Shown one piece after another: positions 1 through 8,119 of a DNA stretch of 64,000 bases (within the stretch, counting starts at the first letter, position 1; each line of letters begins with the position of its first letter). The stretch is from positions 1 through 64,000 of the forward strand of contig CANFTB010000002.1 of the NCBI GenBank assembly GCA_947449735.1, written 5' to 3'. Below the pieces are notes generated by a model that was not told the DNA's origin, made no database searches, and saw only the letters and a program-made list of their open reading frames with translations. Position numbers and translations under genes: made by a program. This DNA comes from Chthoniobacteraceae bacterium (GTDB lineage Bacteria; Verrucomicrobiota; Verrucomicrobiia; Chthoniobacterales; Chthoniobacteraceae).

Positions 1-740
1 ACCTTTTCGAAGGCATTCGGAGTGTTGTCCGCAAGAAACGCCTCCATTTCCTGGGAAGTCGGGGGGAGTCCGGTGAGATCGTACGTCACGCGGCGCAGCA
101 GGCTGTGTTTGTCGGCCTTGGCGGTGGGCTGCAGCTTGTTTTTGGACAGCGTCTTCAGAACGAAGCTGTCGATGGGGTTTTTGATGAACCCTTTTTTGTC
201 CGCCGGGTTGGGCACGGCTGGGGAGGTGATTTTCTTGAACGCCCAGTGGTCTGCCGCCTTCGCTGCGTCCCATGCTGCTGCTTTCGCAGCGCCGGTTCCC
301 GAGCGAGGGTCCGGGGCTCCCATGGCGATCCACGCCTCGAAGTCCGTAATGACGGCCTCCGAAAGCTTGTCCTTCTTCGGAGGCATGGCCATGTCGGGGT
401 CTTTGTGCTCGTGGCGAATGGTCTCAATGAGGAGGCTCTTTTTGGCGTTGCCGGGCACGATTCCCGCGCCGCTGTCGCCACCCTTGAGCAGTCCCTCGCG
501 GGTGTCCAGCATCAGGCCGCCTTTGAGTTTCTTGCTTTCGGCGCTGTGGCACTCGTAGCAACTGCCTGCCAGAACTGGGCGGATTTTCTTTTCGAAAAAA
601 TCCAACTGCGCGAGGTCTGATGGGGCTGCCGCCTGTGCTTTGGATACGCCAAGCAAGGGTAGCGCTGCGAGAATCGGCGCGAGCAGGGGGAGCACTAGGC
701 TCAATGCCGAGCGGGGCGAAGTGGAGTTCGATTTTGACAT
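1..740 (-). CDS. PSCyt1/DUF1549-type cytochrome protein, 3' part outside window
   Basis: The minus-strand frame opens with ATG at 740 and is still open at base 1, giving 246 codons of a longer protein. Residues 1-38 form a signal peptide (basic start, long hydrophobic core, cleavage near AQA-AA). A planctomycete-type cytochrome C domain (PSCyt1) follows, with a CYECH haem motif (C61, C64, H65) and a likely Met ligand near DMAMPPKKD (about 115-123). From about residue 188 (NPIDSFVLKTL, then RRVTYDLTGLPPT) it enters a DUF1549 domain. In this family DUF1553 normally follows, which would lie outside the window. It is exported and probably acts in the periplasm or on the cell surface. It lies 78 bases downstream of the DUF1501 gene on the same strand, the usual partner in Planctomycetes and Verrucomicrobia. 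The biochemical role of the pair is not established. Confidence 0.9.
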   Translation of the reverse strand, partial: MSKSNSTSPRSALSLVLPLLAPILAALPLLGVSKAQAAAPSDLAQLDFFEKKIRPVLAGSCYECHSAESKKLKGGLMLDTREGLLKGGDSGAGIVPGNAKKSLLIETIRHEHKDPDMAMPPKKDKLSEAVITDFEAWIAMGAPDPRSGTGAAKAAAWDAAKAADHWAFKKITSPAVPNPADKKGFIKNPIDSFVLKTLSKNKLQPTAKADKHSLLRRVTYDLTGLPPTSQEMEAFLADNTPNAFEK

Positions 741-818
741 GGCACCAAAACGGTTAGGGGGGCGGGGCGTAGACCGCGACGGTGTACCGGCCGCGGGCAC
801 AGGGAACCTGAGGGCAGA

Positions 819-2222
819 TTAGGCGATGAGATCCTTCACGACGTTGCCGTAGACGTCCGTGAGGCGGAAGTCGCGGCCGTTGTAACGGTAGGTGAGCTTT
901 TCGTGGTCGAACCCCATGAGGTGGAGCATGGTGGCGTGCAGGTCATGGACGTGGACCTTGTTTTCCACCACGTCGTAGCCGAAGTCATCGGTCTTGCCAT
1001 AGGCCTGGCCGCCCTTGACCCCGCCGCCGGCCATCCACGCGCAGAAAGCGCGGCTGTGGTGGTCGCGTCCGGGTTCGCCCCGGGCTCCCTTGTCGTGCCT
1101 AGGAGTGCGCCCGAACTCGCCGCCCCAAACGACTAGGGTATCCTTGAGCATACCGCGTTGCTTCAGGTCTTCGAGGAGCGCGCCCACGGGCTGGTCGATC
1201 AGGTCGGCCTGCTTCTGCAGATTTCCCTTCACGTCGGTGTGGTGGTCCCAGCCGCCCGCCCAGACCTGCACGAAACGCACGCCGTTCTCCACGAGCCTCC
1301 GCGCCACCAGCATGCGGCGCCCCATTTCGGAGTCGCCGTACAGGTCGCGCACGCTCTGCGGCTCTTTTGTGACGTCGAAAACGTCCATGGCCTCCGTCTG
1401 CATCTTGAACGCCAGCTCGAAGGACTGGATGCGCGCCTCAAGCGCGGCTTCCCTGTTCAACTGCTCGGAATGTTTATCGTTCAGCGTCTTCAGCAGATCC
1501 AGCTGCTTGCGTTGGTCCTCCATCGAAGCGTGGTAGCTCTTGATGTTCGCGATGATTTTTTCCGCTGGAGCGCTCACGTTGCTCACCAGGGTTCCCTGGA
1601 AAGCTCCCGGCAGGAACGCCGAGCGCCAGTTGGTTGCTCCCCCCAGTCCGCCCCCTAGGGCGACAAACCCGGGCAGGTTCTGGTTTTCGGAGCCCAGACC
1701 GTAAAGGGCCCACGAGCCCACGGACGGCTTCACCATCCGCCCCGACCCGGTGTTCATCATGACGGTGGCGAACTCATGCGCCGGAATGTCGGTGTTCATC
1801 GAGCGGATGACCGCGATGTCGTCGATGCTCTTTCCGATTTTTGGGAAAAGGTCACTCACCTCCACACCGCTCTGACCCGACTTTGTGAACTTGAATTGAG
1901 GAGGAAGGGGTAGCCCGCCGATTTGCGCCAGATCCTGGCCCACGTACTTGACCATCTCCGGCTTGGGATCCCAGGTATCGATGTGGGAGGGGCCGCCCTG
2001 ACTGAAAATATGGATGACGCGCTTGGCCGTGCCGGGGAAATGCGGCGCCCTAGGTTCGAGGGAGGAGGTGCTGGTGAGCGCGGCCCGGGCGCTTGGAGAG
2101 GCCGCTTCTCCGATGAGGCCGGCGAGGCTCAGGGCTCCGAAACCCATTCCGAAACGGTTGAGGAACTGGCGGCGGGTGGCGCAGAAGTCGGCTTCCGAGG
2201 GGAGGTGTTGGCGGATGTCCAT
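819..2222 (-). CDS. DUF1501 family exported protein (alkaline phosphatase/sulfatase-like fold)
   Basis: The protein has 467 residues from the ATG at 2222. The frame stays open upstream to 2384, but the 2222 start places a Tat-like signal at the N terminus (TRRQFLNRFGMGF, twin Arg at about 17-18, then a hydrophobic stretch), and 467 residues fits the family. Family hallmarks are IHIFSQGGPSHIDTWDPK near the front, WGGEFGRTPRHDKGARGEPG and RDHHSRAFCAWMAGGGVKGG further on, and the closing HVHDLHATMLHLMGFDHE. DUF1501 belongs to the alkaline-phosphatase superfamily, and its substrate is unknown. It is probably co-transcribed with the PSCyt1/DUF1549 gene downstream. No clear ribosome-binding site precedes the chosen start. 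Confidence 0.9.
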   Translation of the reverse strand: MDIRQHLPSEADFCATRRQFLNRFGMGFGALSLAGLIGEAASPSARAALTSTSSLEPRAPHFPGTAKRVIHIFSQGGPSHIDTWDPKPEMVKYVGQDLAQIGGLPLPPQFKFTKSGQSGVEVSDLFPKIGKSIDDIAVIRSMNTDIPAHEFATVMMNTGSGRMVKPSVGSWALYGLGSENQNLPGFVALGGGLGGATNWRSAFLPGAFQGTLVSNVSAPAEKIIANIKSYHASMEDQRKQLDLLKTLNDKHSEQLNREAALEARIQSFELAFKMQTEAMDVFDVTKEPQSVRDLYGDSEMGRRMLVARRLVENGVRFVQVWAGGWDHHTDVKGNLQKQADLIDQPVGALLEDLKQRGMLKDTLVVWGGEFGRTPRHDKGARGEPGRDHHSRAFCAWMAGGGVKGGQAYGKTDDFGYDVVENKVHVHDLHATMLHLMGFDHEKLTYRYNGRDFRLTDVYGNVVKDLIA

Positions 2223-2632
2223 GGCGGGGGTGGTAAGTTTACGGATGATGTCCAAATAGGAAAACACCGCAGGCGCCGTAAGGTTTGAAATTTTTTGAGG
2301 CCCGGGTTTGAATCCGCCCGTTAAGAGGTCCATTTCAGGGAATGGAGGCGCGATTTCTCTTGAGGGCACCCGGGTGTCGCGCACATTGCGATCAGTGCAA
2401 GATCCTGCGGTGTGACGCGCCCTCCTGCTGCGAGCGCCGGGTGAGTTTCCGTTCCAGCGCCAGACCCTCTCTTTTAAGTCTATGGACGATTCATAGACCT
2501 CAGCCCCCCCTGGGGCTCCGCGGTCCTGGGGGAAAAGGACCAGTTTTATCCAAGATTCGGCACTAGACGCGCCCGGAAGCTCTTCTGACCAAAAAGAAAG
2601 GGCGACGGCCCCTCCGTGTTACTCGCTAAGAG
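2223..2632. other. intergenic region, no gene seen
   Basis: These 410 bases separate the acidic hypothetical gene from the DUF1501 gene, both read leftwards. It should hold the DUF1501 promoter or leader. It contains several short inverted repeats (2478-2517 and a weaker GGTCC/GGACC pair near 2522-2541). The only plus-strand frame here (2342-2566) has no recognisable protein and is rejected. Confidence 0.6.
2478..2517 (-). terminator. two adjacent hairpins, possible terminator of the 2633-2989 gene
   Basis: GTCTATG (2478-2484) pairs perfectly with CATAGAC (2492-2498) across a 7-base loop. AGCCCC (2502-2507) pairs with GGGGCT (2512-2517). Read on the minus strand, the first-named stem comes last and is followed by TTAAAAG, a weak T/A tract. 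The position downstream of the minus-strand gene fits termination, but neither is a classic stem with a U-run. Confidence 0.35.
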
Positions 2633-2989
2633 CTAAAACTGCTCCTCGCCGCCTTGTTCCTCGGAAATTGCCCGGGTGATTGCCGCCTCAAAAAGGCGGA
2701 AACGCTGGGCGACGAAAAGCGGATCCTTCTGCTCCGCGCGGTCCAGATAGGTTTCCAGGAATTCCTCAAGGGAGAGCTCCTCGTACTGTTCGATGGGAAT
2801 GTCGATCAAGTCCTGTCGGAACGCCATCCGGTGGGTGGCTTCGAAGCAGCAAAGCGCCATTTCAAAATCCACGTCGTCGAACTCCTCCCCGAACAGTTCC
2901 GCAATTTTGGTGCCGGCATCGCATTGCACCAGCGAATCGCTGATGTAGTGGATGATCTCAATAAGGGAAGAAATGTAAAAGCTGCTCAT
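2633..2989 (-). CDS. small acidic hypothetical protein
   Basis: The protein has 118 residues if it starts at the ATG at 2989 (MSSFYISSLIEIIHYISD). The frame extends to 3049, but that extension is Arg/Pro-rich and looks untranslated. The body is strongly acidic and probably helical, with segments such as GEEFDDVDFEMALCCFEAT and EEFLETYLDRAEQKD. There is no signal peptide or membrane segment, so it is probably cytoplasmic. I recognise no family. It lies between exported-protein genes on the same strand, which says nothing about its role. Confidence 0.7.
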   Translation of the reverse strand: MSSFYISSLIEIIHYISDSLVQCDAGTKIAELFGEEFDDVDFEMALCCFEATHRMAFRQDLIDIPIEQYEELSLEEFLETYLDRAEQKDPLFVAQRFRLFEAAITRAISEEQGGEEQF

Positions 2990-3145
2990 CGGTGTGATCC
3001 GTTGAAACTGGGGGCGGCAGGAGGGTGGCAGGCGCGCCGGAAAACGCAATCCCTCTCCTAGGGAGGCGGCGGGCGCCCCCGAGGATCCTGATCGCCGCCC
3101 CGGGACGCTCCGTCAGCCTCCACCGTACTGTTTTTCCCGTTCCCG

Positions 3146-3685
3146 CTAGCGGCGGGCCGACTCCAGAAAATCCAGGAACTTTGCCCTCGCTGCCTGCACG
3201 GTCGCCTTGGGGCCTGTCATCTTAACGAAAATGCTGCCTTCCGGATCCTCGATGATGGCTCCCAAAAGCGCGTGGTTATCCATCGGCGCTGCCGGCTGCC
3301 CGGGCATCCCGGAGGAAAAGGTTCCCTCAGTGGTGACCAGCGTGGTTTTCCGGCCCCCGAGCGTCTTGGCCTCCACTTTCTCTGTCCCGGGCGCGCTCTG
3401 GAACTGCGCCAGCCAGCGCTTCACGTTCGAGTCCAGATCTCCTCCTCCCGAGGGGCCGAAATGAAAAAAGGTGATGTCCGCGTTCTTGCCTGCCTCCGTT
3501 CCCGGAACCGACAGCTGCGCCTTGCGCATGGAGGACTGCGGAACAATCCATGCCCAGTCGGCGGGCCGCTTGAAAGTCAGCGAGCCCACAGGGAAGGTTT
3601 CCGGAGCGGTCTGTGCGGGGAGGGGCAGGGCGCCGGCGAACAGGGCGGCGGTTGCTACGGGGAGAAGATGGCGGTGGAGTTGCAT
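3146..3685 (-). CDS. exported hypothetical protein with signal peptide
   Basis: The protein has 179 residues. Residues 1-25 form a signal peptide (LLPVATAALFAGALPLPAQ, with cleavage near PAQ-TAP). The mature part has alternating hydrophobic strands: FPVGSLTFKRPADWAW, KNADITFFHFGPSGGGDLDSN, then KTTLVTTEGTFSSG and IIEDPEGSIFVKMTGP, ending in a short helix (AARAKFLDFLESARR). This looks like a small periplasmic alpha/beta domain. I do not recognise a characterised family. The phrase RPADWAW followed by a 'gspeggd'-like block resembles small conserved planctomycete/verrucomicrobial secreted proteins, but no function is known to me. Confidence 0.75.
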   Translation of the reverse strand: MQLHRHLLPVATAALFAGALPLPAQTAPETFPVGSLTFKRPADWAWIVPQSSMRKAQLSVPGTEAGKNADITFFHFGPSGGGDLDSNVKRWLAQFQSAPGTEKVEAKTLGGRKTTLVTTEGTFSSGMPGQPAAPMDNHALLGAIIEDPEGSIFVKMTGPKATVQAARAKFLDFLESARR

Positions 3686-3935
3686 AGGATGCGGGGGTTA
3701 GCTGTGGTTGTTGTTGGAGAGGATCAGGCTGTGCAGTTTTTTGCCTCTGCCACGCTGCGCCGTTTCGGGGGCGGTCGCTTGGCAGTGGAGGGAGTCGGCA
3801 TCGATGGCGCCGCCCCGGCCTCCGGGAACACCCCCCGATCGGAGGCGGCCCTGAGCAACTGCCGGGATCACTGGGGGCCCGCTCGCTGCGGGGCCACAGT
3901 TGCAGCCGGGTCTGTTTACAGGACTTGCGCTCCGG

Positions 3936-3953
3936 CATCAAGCCGGCTTGATG
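3936..3953. promoter_or_regulatory. perfect 18-bp palindrome, possible operator
   Basis: CATCAAGCCGGCTTGATG is its own reverse complement, with no spacer. It lies 250 bases upstream of the secreted-protein gene that starts at 3685. A dimeric repressor site is possible. Because it has no loop and no T-run it is a poor terminator. Confidence 0.35.
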
Positions 3954-4030
3954 GCAGGATCCGGGGGGAGGTGGGAGCAGGTGGGGGGCGGAGTGCCCGC
4001 CCTGAGCGTCCTCTCCCCCGTCACGGCACC

Positions 4031-4063
4031 GTTAGTGGCCCGTTAGTGGCCCGTTAGTGGCAC
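4031..4063. repeat. 11-bp tandem repeat, three copies
   Basis: GTTAGTGGCCC occurs at 4031-4041 and 4042-4052, and a one-base variant (GTTAGTGGCAC) at 4053-4063. It is intergenic, just downstream of the host-attachment-like gene. A second 11-base unit (GCTCAGGTCGC) is repeated twice at 4085-4106. Confidence 0.85.
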
Positions 4064-4097
4064 CCCCGGCCGGTCCCCAGCCCCGCTCAGGTCGCGC

Positions 4098-4646
4098 TCA
4101 GGTCGCCTCGTCGGGCGGCGCGTCCGCCAGAAAATGCCCGACAATGTCCCGGACCGGAACGTCCGCGAGGTTCTTGGGGAGCACCCTCGCCAGCCGCTCG
4201 CGGCACACCTCCGGCAGCGCCTCCACAAGCGCGTGGTGGATGTCCACGGGGGCCGAAAGGCTCCACGACTCCGGCTTTTCCCTCGCCAGAACCGTCGCCG
4301 CCGCCTGCGCCAGGTCTTCCACCGCATGGCGGTCCGCCTCCAGCCTCCAGTGGGTCTCCGATGGCGAAGAACCCATCCTGCGTGGCGGCCCCGAGGCGGC
4401 GGACGCTCCAGAGGACGCGGCGGCCGAGTACGCTCCGGCCATGTCCGAGAGCTGCTCCACCAGGTGCTGTCTCGGCTGCACGAAGGAGATCTCCTCCACC
4501 CAGCGGATCCCCGGCGCCCGCCGCAGTCCGGCGGGTTGGTGGAGGTTTGCCGCCCCCGGGCCGGGCGCTGGCGTGTTCTGGATCCAGCCGGCGCGCAGTG
4601 CTCCGCGATCCGTGACGACGATAAAATGAGGAGGCTTGAGATGCAT
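4098..4646 (-). CDS. probable host-attachment / bacterial eRF1-like (baeRF) protein
   Basis: The protein has 182 residues with no signal peptide. The start MHLKPPHFIVVTDRGALRAG gives a first beta-strand followed by a nucleotide- or RNA-like fold. The C-terminal half (ETHWRLEADRHAVEDLAQAA, then SWSLSAPVDIHHALVEALP and RLARVLPKNLADVP, ending VGHFLAD) matches the order of conserved features I associate with the host-attachment/baeRF family: charged helix, 'W.L.AP' strand, 'L.K.L...P' and final 'HF'. These proteins resemble the eRF1 central domain and their function is poorly known. The middle (about 72-95) is Ala/Ser/Pro-rich and probably a loop. It stands opposite the gene at 4961, with 314 bases between. 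The family call is by pattern only. Confidence 0.6.
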   Translation of the reverse strand: MHLKPPHFIVVTDRGALRAGWIQNTPAPGPGAANLHQPAGLRRAPGIRWVEEISFVQPRQHLVEQLSDMAGAYSAAASSGASAASGPPRRMGSSPSETHWRLEADRHAVEDLAQAAATVLAREKPESWSLSAPVDIHHALVEALPEVCRERLARVLPKNLADVPVRDIVGHFLADAPPDEAT

Positions 4647-4960
4647 GGTCGGAGATTTTTCCCAATTTTTCCAAGGATTGCCGGGGCGGGGTCGTGGTTT
4701 GGAAATCGCTACGGGCCGGGGGGGCGAAAGGTTTTAAAAAAATTGCGGCAGGCGCGGCTTGCACCGTGGTCCCCGCACTCCCCCCGGAGATTTCCTTGCC
4801 ACGAGATTTTTTGAAATCCATCCACGCCCTCCGGCAGCTGGTGGACAAATACCTTTTCCTTACTTTTCCGCGGTGCCGCTTCCGTCTAAGAAGGGAACCC
4901 TGCCGCAATGGACGCCCCGATCATTCCCCCCGTCTCCCTTCGCCCCCAACACACGCTGCC
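4647..4960. other. divergent intergenic region
   Basis: This 314-base gap lies between a leftward and a rightward gene, so promoters for both should be here. The rightward frame is open upstream of 4961 to 4694, but that stretch codes for an Arg/Pro-rich peptide unlike a protein start. I could not pick out a convincing -35/-10 pair. Confidence 0.5.
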
Positions 4961-6301
4961 ATGAAGTGTCTGCTTTCCCTTCACCGCGGACTCCTGGCGG
5001 GAACCCTCCTGTTCCTATCCGTCTCCCTCGCGCAAGGTGCCCAAAGGCAGGAACCCGAAATGAGCTGGCTTCAGAACGACCGGATCCGCGTGGGCGTGGA
5101 CCTGAAGATGGGCGGCTCGATCACCTCCCTTTGCGATCTGAAGGACGGCCGCGAGCTCATCAACAACTTTGACCACGGGCGTCAGGTCCAGATGTCCTTC
5201 TACAGCGGCCCGGTGCCGTTCCTCTCCAAGGGCAAGCAGCCCCACCCCGCTTGGCGTGCGCTCGGGTGGAACCCGGTGCAGTCGGGGGATTGGGCGGGGC
5301 ATCCCTCCAGGGTTTTGGAGCACCGGAACACGGGCAAGGAAATCTACACGCGCCTCGTGCCGATGCAGTGGCCCCTGCCCGAAGTGGAGGGAGACTGTCA
5401 GATGGAAAGCTGGATATGGCTCGAGGAACAGGCCGTGCACCTTCGCTGCCGCCTGAAAAACGCCCGCGAAGATAAGACGTTCTATCCCGCGAAACACCAG
5501 GAGCTTCCGGCCGTTTATACCACCGGGGAGTTCAACCGGGTGGTCACCTATTCGGGGGACCGGCCTTTCACCAACGGAGCCTTGAACGAATGGCTCGATC
5601 CAGGGCCGCCCTGGAAAACGTTCTGCGCTTCCGAACGTTGGGCCGCCCTGGTGGATTCCAAGGGCTGGGGACTGGGAGTCTGGCAGCCGGCGTCTACCTA
5701 CTGGAAACAGGGGGAGGTGCCCGGGTCGGCGGGCGCCAAAGGGACCCGAGATGACGCCACTGGCTATCTGGCACCTGTGGGACTGGAGCATCTGGATCAC
5801 AACGCGTCCTACGAATACGAGTGCCGCCTCGTTCCTGGGGCGGTGAACGAAATCCGCGCGCTGGTTGCCTCGTGGGAACGCGGCCGGGAGCTGCCCTGCT
5901 ACCGGTTTGAATCCAATCGCTCGGGATGGACGATCCGCGGAGCCACGGACACAGGGCTGCCGCTTCCTGGAATTTGGAAGGTCCAGTCGCAGTCGACGGT
6001 CGTTTATCTGGAGGGTCCGGCCACGTTTTGGCGCGCGGAGACGGCCGGTTCGCTCAAGGTGAGCCTTTTGTTAAAGGCTCAGGCCGGCCGGCTCAGGGTG
6101 GCCTGGAAGACGATTCGTGCGGAGGATCCGGAAGGCAGTGCTGTCTTTGAAGTCCCGGTTGGCGGTTCTAGGAAGGAGCACTCGTTCAATCTCAAGGACC
6201 AGCCTGGGTACAAGGGAGGTCTTCAGAGACTGATGCTCCGCTTCGAATCACTCAAGCCGGGCGAATCTTTGGAAATCGAGTCCGTGCGTCTGGCTCCCTA
6301 G
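4961..6301 (+). CDS. exported protein, possible galactose-mutarotase-like beta-sandwich
   Basis: The protein has 446 residues from the ATG at 4961, chosen because it opens a good signal peptide (MKCLLSLHRGLLAGTLLFLS, cleavage near AQG-AQ) while the upstream extension has none. The mature protein starts SWLQNDRIRVGVDLKMGGSI with TSLCDLKDGRELIN close behind. That resembles the opening strands of aldose-1-epimerase/mutarotase-like domains that bind carbohydrate. Aromatic-rich segments follow (PAWRALGWNPVQSGDWAG, ESWIWLEEQAVHLRCRLKN, VYTTGEFNRVVTYSGDRPF). The last 150 residues (FESNRSGWTIRG, YLEGPATFWRAETAGSLKV) look like a second beta-sandwich. Periplasmic sugar binding or processing is a reasonable guess, not shown. 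It is monocistronic and convergent with the next gene. Confidence 0.75.
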   Translation: MKCLLSLHRGLLAGTLLFLSVSLAQGAQRQEPEMSWLQNDRIRVGVDLKMGGSITSLCDLKDGRELINNFDHGRQVQMSFYSGPVPFLSKGKQPHPAWRALGWNPVQSGDWAGHPSRVLEHRNTGKEIYTRLVPMQWPLPEVEGDCQMESWIWLEEQAVHLRCRLKNAREDKTFYPAKHQELPAVYTTGEFNRVVTYSGDRPFTNGALNEWLDPGPPWKTFCASERWAALVDSKGWGLGVWQPASTYWKQGEVPGSAGAKGTRDDATGYLAPVGLEHLDHNASYEYECRLVPGAVNEIRALVASWERGRELPCYRFESNRSGWTIRGATDTGLPLPGIWKVQSQSTVVYLEGPATFWRAETAGSLKVSLLLKAQAGRLRVAWKTIRAEDPEGSAVFEVPVGGSRKEHSFNLKDQPGYKGGLQRLMLRFESLKPGESLEIESVRLAP

Positions 6302-6320
6302 CTCGGAGCCTGTTACGGGG

Positions 6321-6827
6321 CTAGGCTTCGGACAGTTGTAGGGTGGAATCCTCCTGAATCAGGGCGCCCAGAGTGGGCCATCCCTCGGAGTCCAGAGCCT
6401 GAAAGGTGTTGAGGTACACGGCCAAAACACTCGCGTCATACCGGGCTCTCAGGCTGTCAATCACGCGGATCAGCTCCTCGCGAGGCGGGGGCTCCGGAAG
6501 AATGTCGACCGTGCCGTTTTCATCGTGGGAAATATTGAACCCGTCCAAAAAATCACACAGTAGGTTCTTGTGGGCGCCGACCAGCCAGAGCTGCAGCACC
6601 TGCGCGGCGGACCCGTCGTTGTGGCGCCTGTGCATTTGTTCCGCGAGCCAGGAATGCTGTTCGGTGCGCGGCTTGCGCTCGACGAAAACGGGACGCACGC
6701 TGCGCGCCTTGGCGAGAGAATCCAGCGTGGCCTTGTATAGGGGCTTCTGGTGTTCGTGAAGAAACGCGAAGATGCCCGTGGCTGTGGCGGAGGGCATACG
6801 GGCGAAGATCTCGTGGGGTTTGAGCAT
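6321..6827 (-). CDS. conserved-looking hypothetical protein
   Basis: The protein has 168 residues from the ATG at 6827 (MLKPHEIFARMPSATATGIF). The open frame reaches 7004, but that part overlaps the start of rlmN on the other strand and is low-complexity, so it is not used. The sequence is mostly helical and soluble, with no signal. Notable stretches are HEHQKPLYKATLDSLAKARS, RPVFVERKPRTEQHSWLAEQ, then QVLQLWLVGAHKNLLCDFLD and ILPEPPPREELIRVIDSLRA. I recognise no family. It is divergent from rlmN with 121 bases between, so they may share a regulatory region. Confidence 0.7.
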   Translation of the reverse strand: MLKPHEIFARMPSATATGIFAFLHEHQKPLYKATLDSLAKARSVRPVFVERKPRTEQHSWLAEQMHRRHNDGSAAQVLQLWLVGAHKNLLCDFLDGFNISHDENGTVDILPEPPPREELIRVIDSLRARYDASVLAVYLNTFQALDSEGWPTLGALIQEDSTLQLSEA

Positions 6828-6948
6828 ACGAAGAGCGCCTAGGTTAAGAGCGTATTTGGAAAGCGGAAGCGGAAACTGCCGCGGCTTTTTGACTCCTGCC
6901 AGAGGAAGGGCTTTTGACGAGGGCTTTGGATTCAGAAAGAATGAAGGC

Positions 6949-8028
6949 ATGAGCCCTGCCGAGTTAAAGGAATCCATACACGCGGTCACGCCTGCGCACC
7001 TCAAGGAGCGCCTGTCGGGACTTGGCCATCCCGCCTATCGTGCGGACCAAGTCCTGGAATGGGTCTACTCAAAACGCGTGGACGGCTTTGCCGCGATGAC
7101 AAACCTTCCCGCGGCGCTGAGGGCCTCGCTGGAGGAACACTTCGTGTTCCATGCGCTCGAAACTGTGCGTGTTTTGGGCGCCGAGGATATCACCCGGAAG
7201 TACCTGTTCCGTCTGTCGGATGGAGCGATGGTAGAGTCTGTTCTCATTCCTGCGTCTCCGGCACTTTACGGGGAAGCCTCGGACAGACGCACCCTGTGCG
7301 TCTCAACCCAGGTGGGCTGTGCCTACGGGTGTAAGTTTTGCGCGAGCGGACTGGATGGCTGGAGCCGGAATCTGACGCCCGGCGAGATCGTGGGGCAGAT
7401 CCTGCAGGCTGAAAAACAGAGCGGCGAGCGGGTGAGCAATCTCGTGTTCATGGGCATGGGCGAGCCGCTGGCCAACTTCAAGAACCTGAGCCTGGCACTG
7501 GAAATTCTGAACGCTCCGTGGGGGGTGGGGATTGGGGCGCGCCGCATCACCATTTCCACGAGCGGTCTGGCTCCGCAAATCCGCGAACTGGCCGAGCAGA
7601 GCATGCAGGTGCGTCTGGCTGTGTCTTTGCACGGAGCCCGCAACGAGGTCCGGCAGCAGATCATGCCCGTCAACCGTAAGTACCCGCTGGAGGATTTGTT
7701 GGACGCCTGTGAGTACTATGCGGAAAGAAAAAAGCAGCGTATCACCTTCGAATACATTTTGATCCGCGAAGTCAACGACACCCTGGAGGACGCGAAGGCG
7801 CTCGTGGAGGTTGCCCGCAGGGTGGATGCGAAGGTGAACTGTATCCCCTACAACAAGGTTGAGGGGCTTGACTGGGTGCGGCCGGAGGAATCCCGGCAGG
7901 ACGCGTTCATGGCCGTTTTAAAGCGCGCCGGGGTCACCGCGACGATCCGAAGGGAGAAGGGGCACGACATCGCCGCGGCCTGCGGCCAGTTGAGGCGCCA
8001 GACCATGGCGCCGGCCGTCGCGGAATAG
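6949..8028 (+). CDS. rlmN: dual-specificity 23S rRNA/tRNA adenine C2-methyltransferase RlmN
   Basis: The protein has 359 residues. It is a radical-SAM enzyme that methylates C2 of A2503 in 23S rRNA and, in many bacteria, A37 of some tRNAs, affecting translational accuracy. The N-terminal accessory domain holds the typical ALRASLEEHF-like stretch and HPAYRADQVLEWVYSKRVD. The [4Fe-4S] motif CX3CX2C is CAYGCKFC (C124, C128, C131). SAM-binding features follow (NLVFMGMGEPLANFKNLSLA; RRITISTSGLAPQIRELA). The second catalytic cysteine is C345 in RREKGHDIAAACGQL, so both cysteines needed for methyl transfer through a Cys-methyl intermediate are present. The ATG at 6949 starts a family-like sequence; the upstream open frame overlaps the divergent gene and is rejected. 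Confidence 0.95.
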   Translation: MSPAELKESIHAVTPAHLKERLSGLGHPAYRADQVLEWVYSKRVDGFAAMTNLPAALRASLEEHFVFHALETVRVLGAEDITRKYLFRLSDGAMVESVLIPASPALYGEASDRRTLCVSTQVGCAYGCKFCASGLDGWSRNLTPGEIVGQILQAEKQSGERVSNLVFMGMGEPLANFKNLSLALEILNAPWGVGIGARRITISTSGLAPQIRELAEQSMQVRLAVSLHGARNEVRQQIMPVNRKYPLEDLLDACEYYAERKKQRITFEYILIREVNDTLEDAKALVEVARRVDAKVNCIPYNKVEGLDWVRPEESRQDAFMAVLKRAGVTATIRREKGHDIAAACGQLRRQTMAPAVAE

Positions 8029-8119
8029 AAAGTTTCATCATGTTTGTCCGAAGCGTTTTGCGGATATGTGAAAAGTTTTCGATTTACACCGCGGCTGAGC
8101 TCTGGTGAGAAAGTGAGAC

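Larger units (their letters stand above)
3686..4097. other. intergenic region with palindrome and 11-bp tandem repeats
   Basis: These 412 bases lie between two leftward genes. It holds a perfect 18-base palindrome (3936-3953), three tandem copies of an 11-base unit (4031-4063) and two copies of a different 11-base unit at 4085-4106 that overlaps the next gene's stop codon. I see no convincing gene in it. Confidence 0.6.

Noticed and set aside
22..620. Two overlapping plus-strand frames at the left edge
   Set aside because: They are antisense to the PSCyt1/DUF1549 gene, which has a signal peptide and an intact haem motif on the minus strand.
2223..2384. Extension of the DUF1501 gene to a start at 2384
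   Set aside because: The added residues would precede a clear twin-arginine signal peptide, which must be at the N terminus.
2342..2566. Plus-strand 74-residue frame
   Set aside because: No family, Arg/Cys/Ser-rich, lies over hairpins and antisense to the DUF1501 leader.
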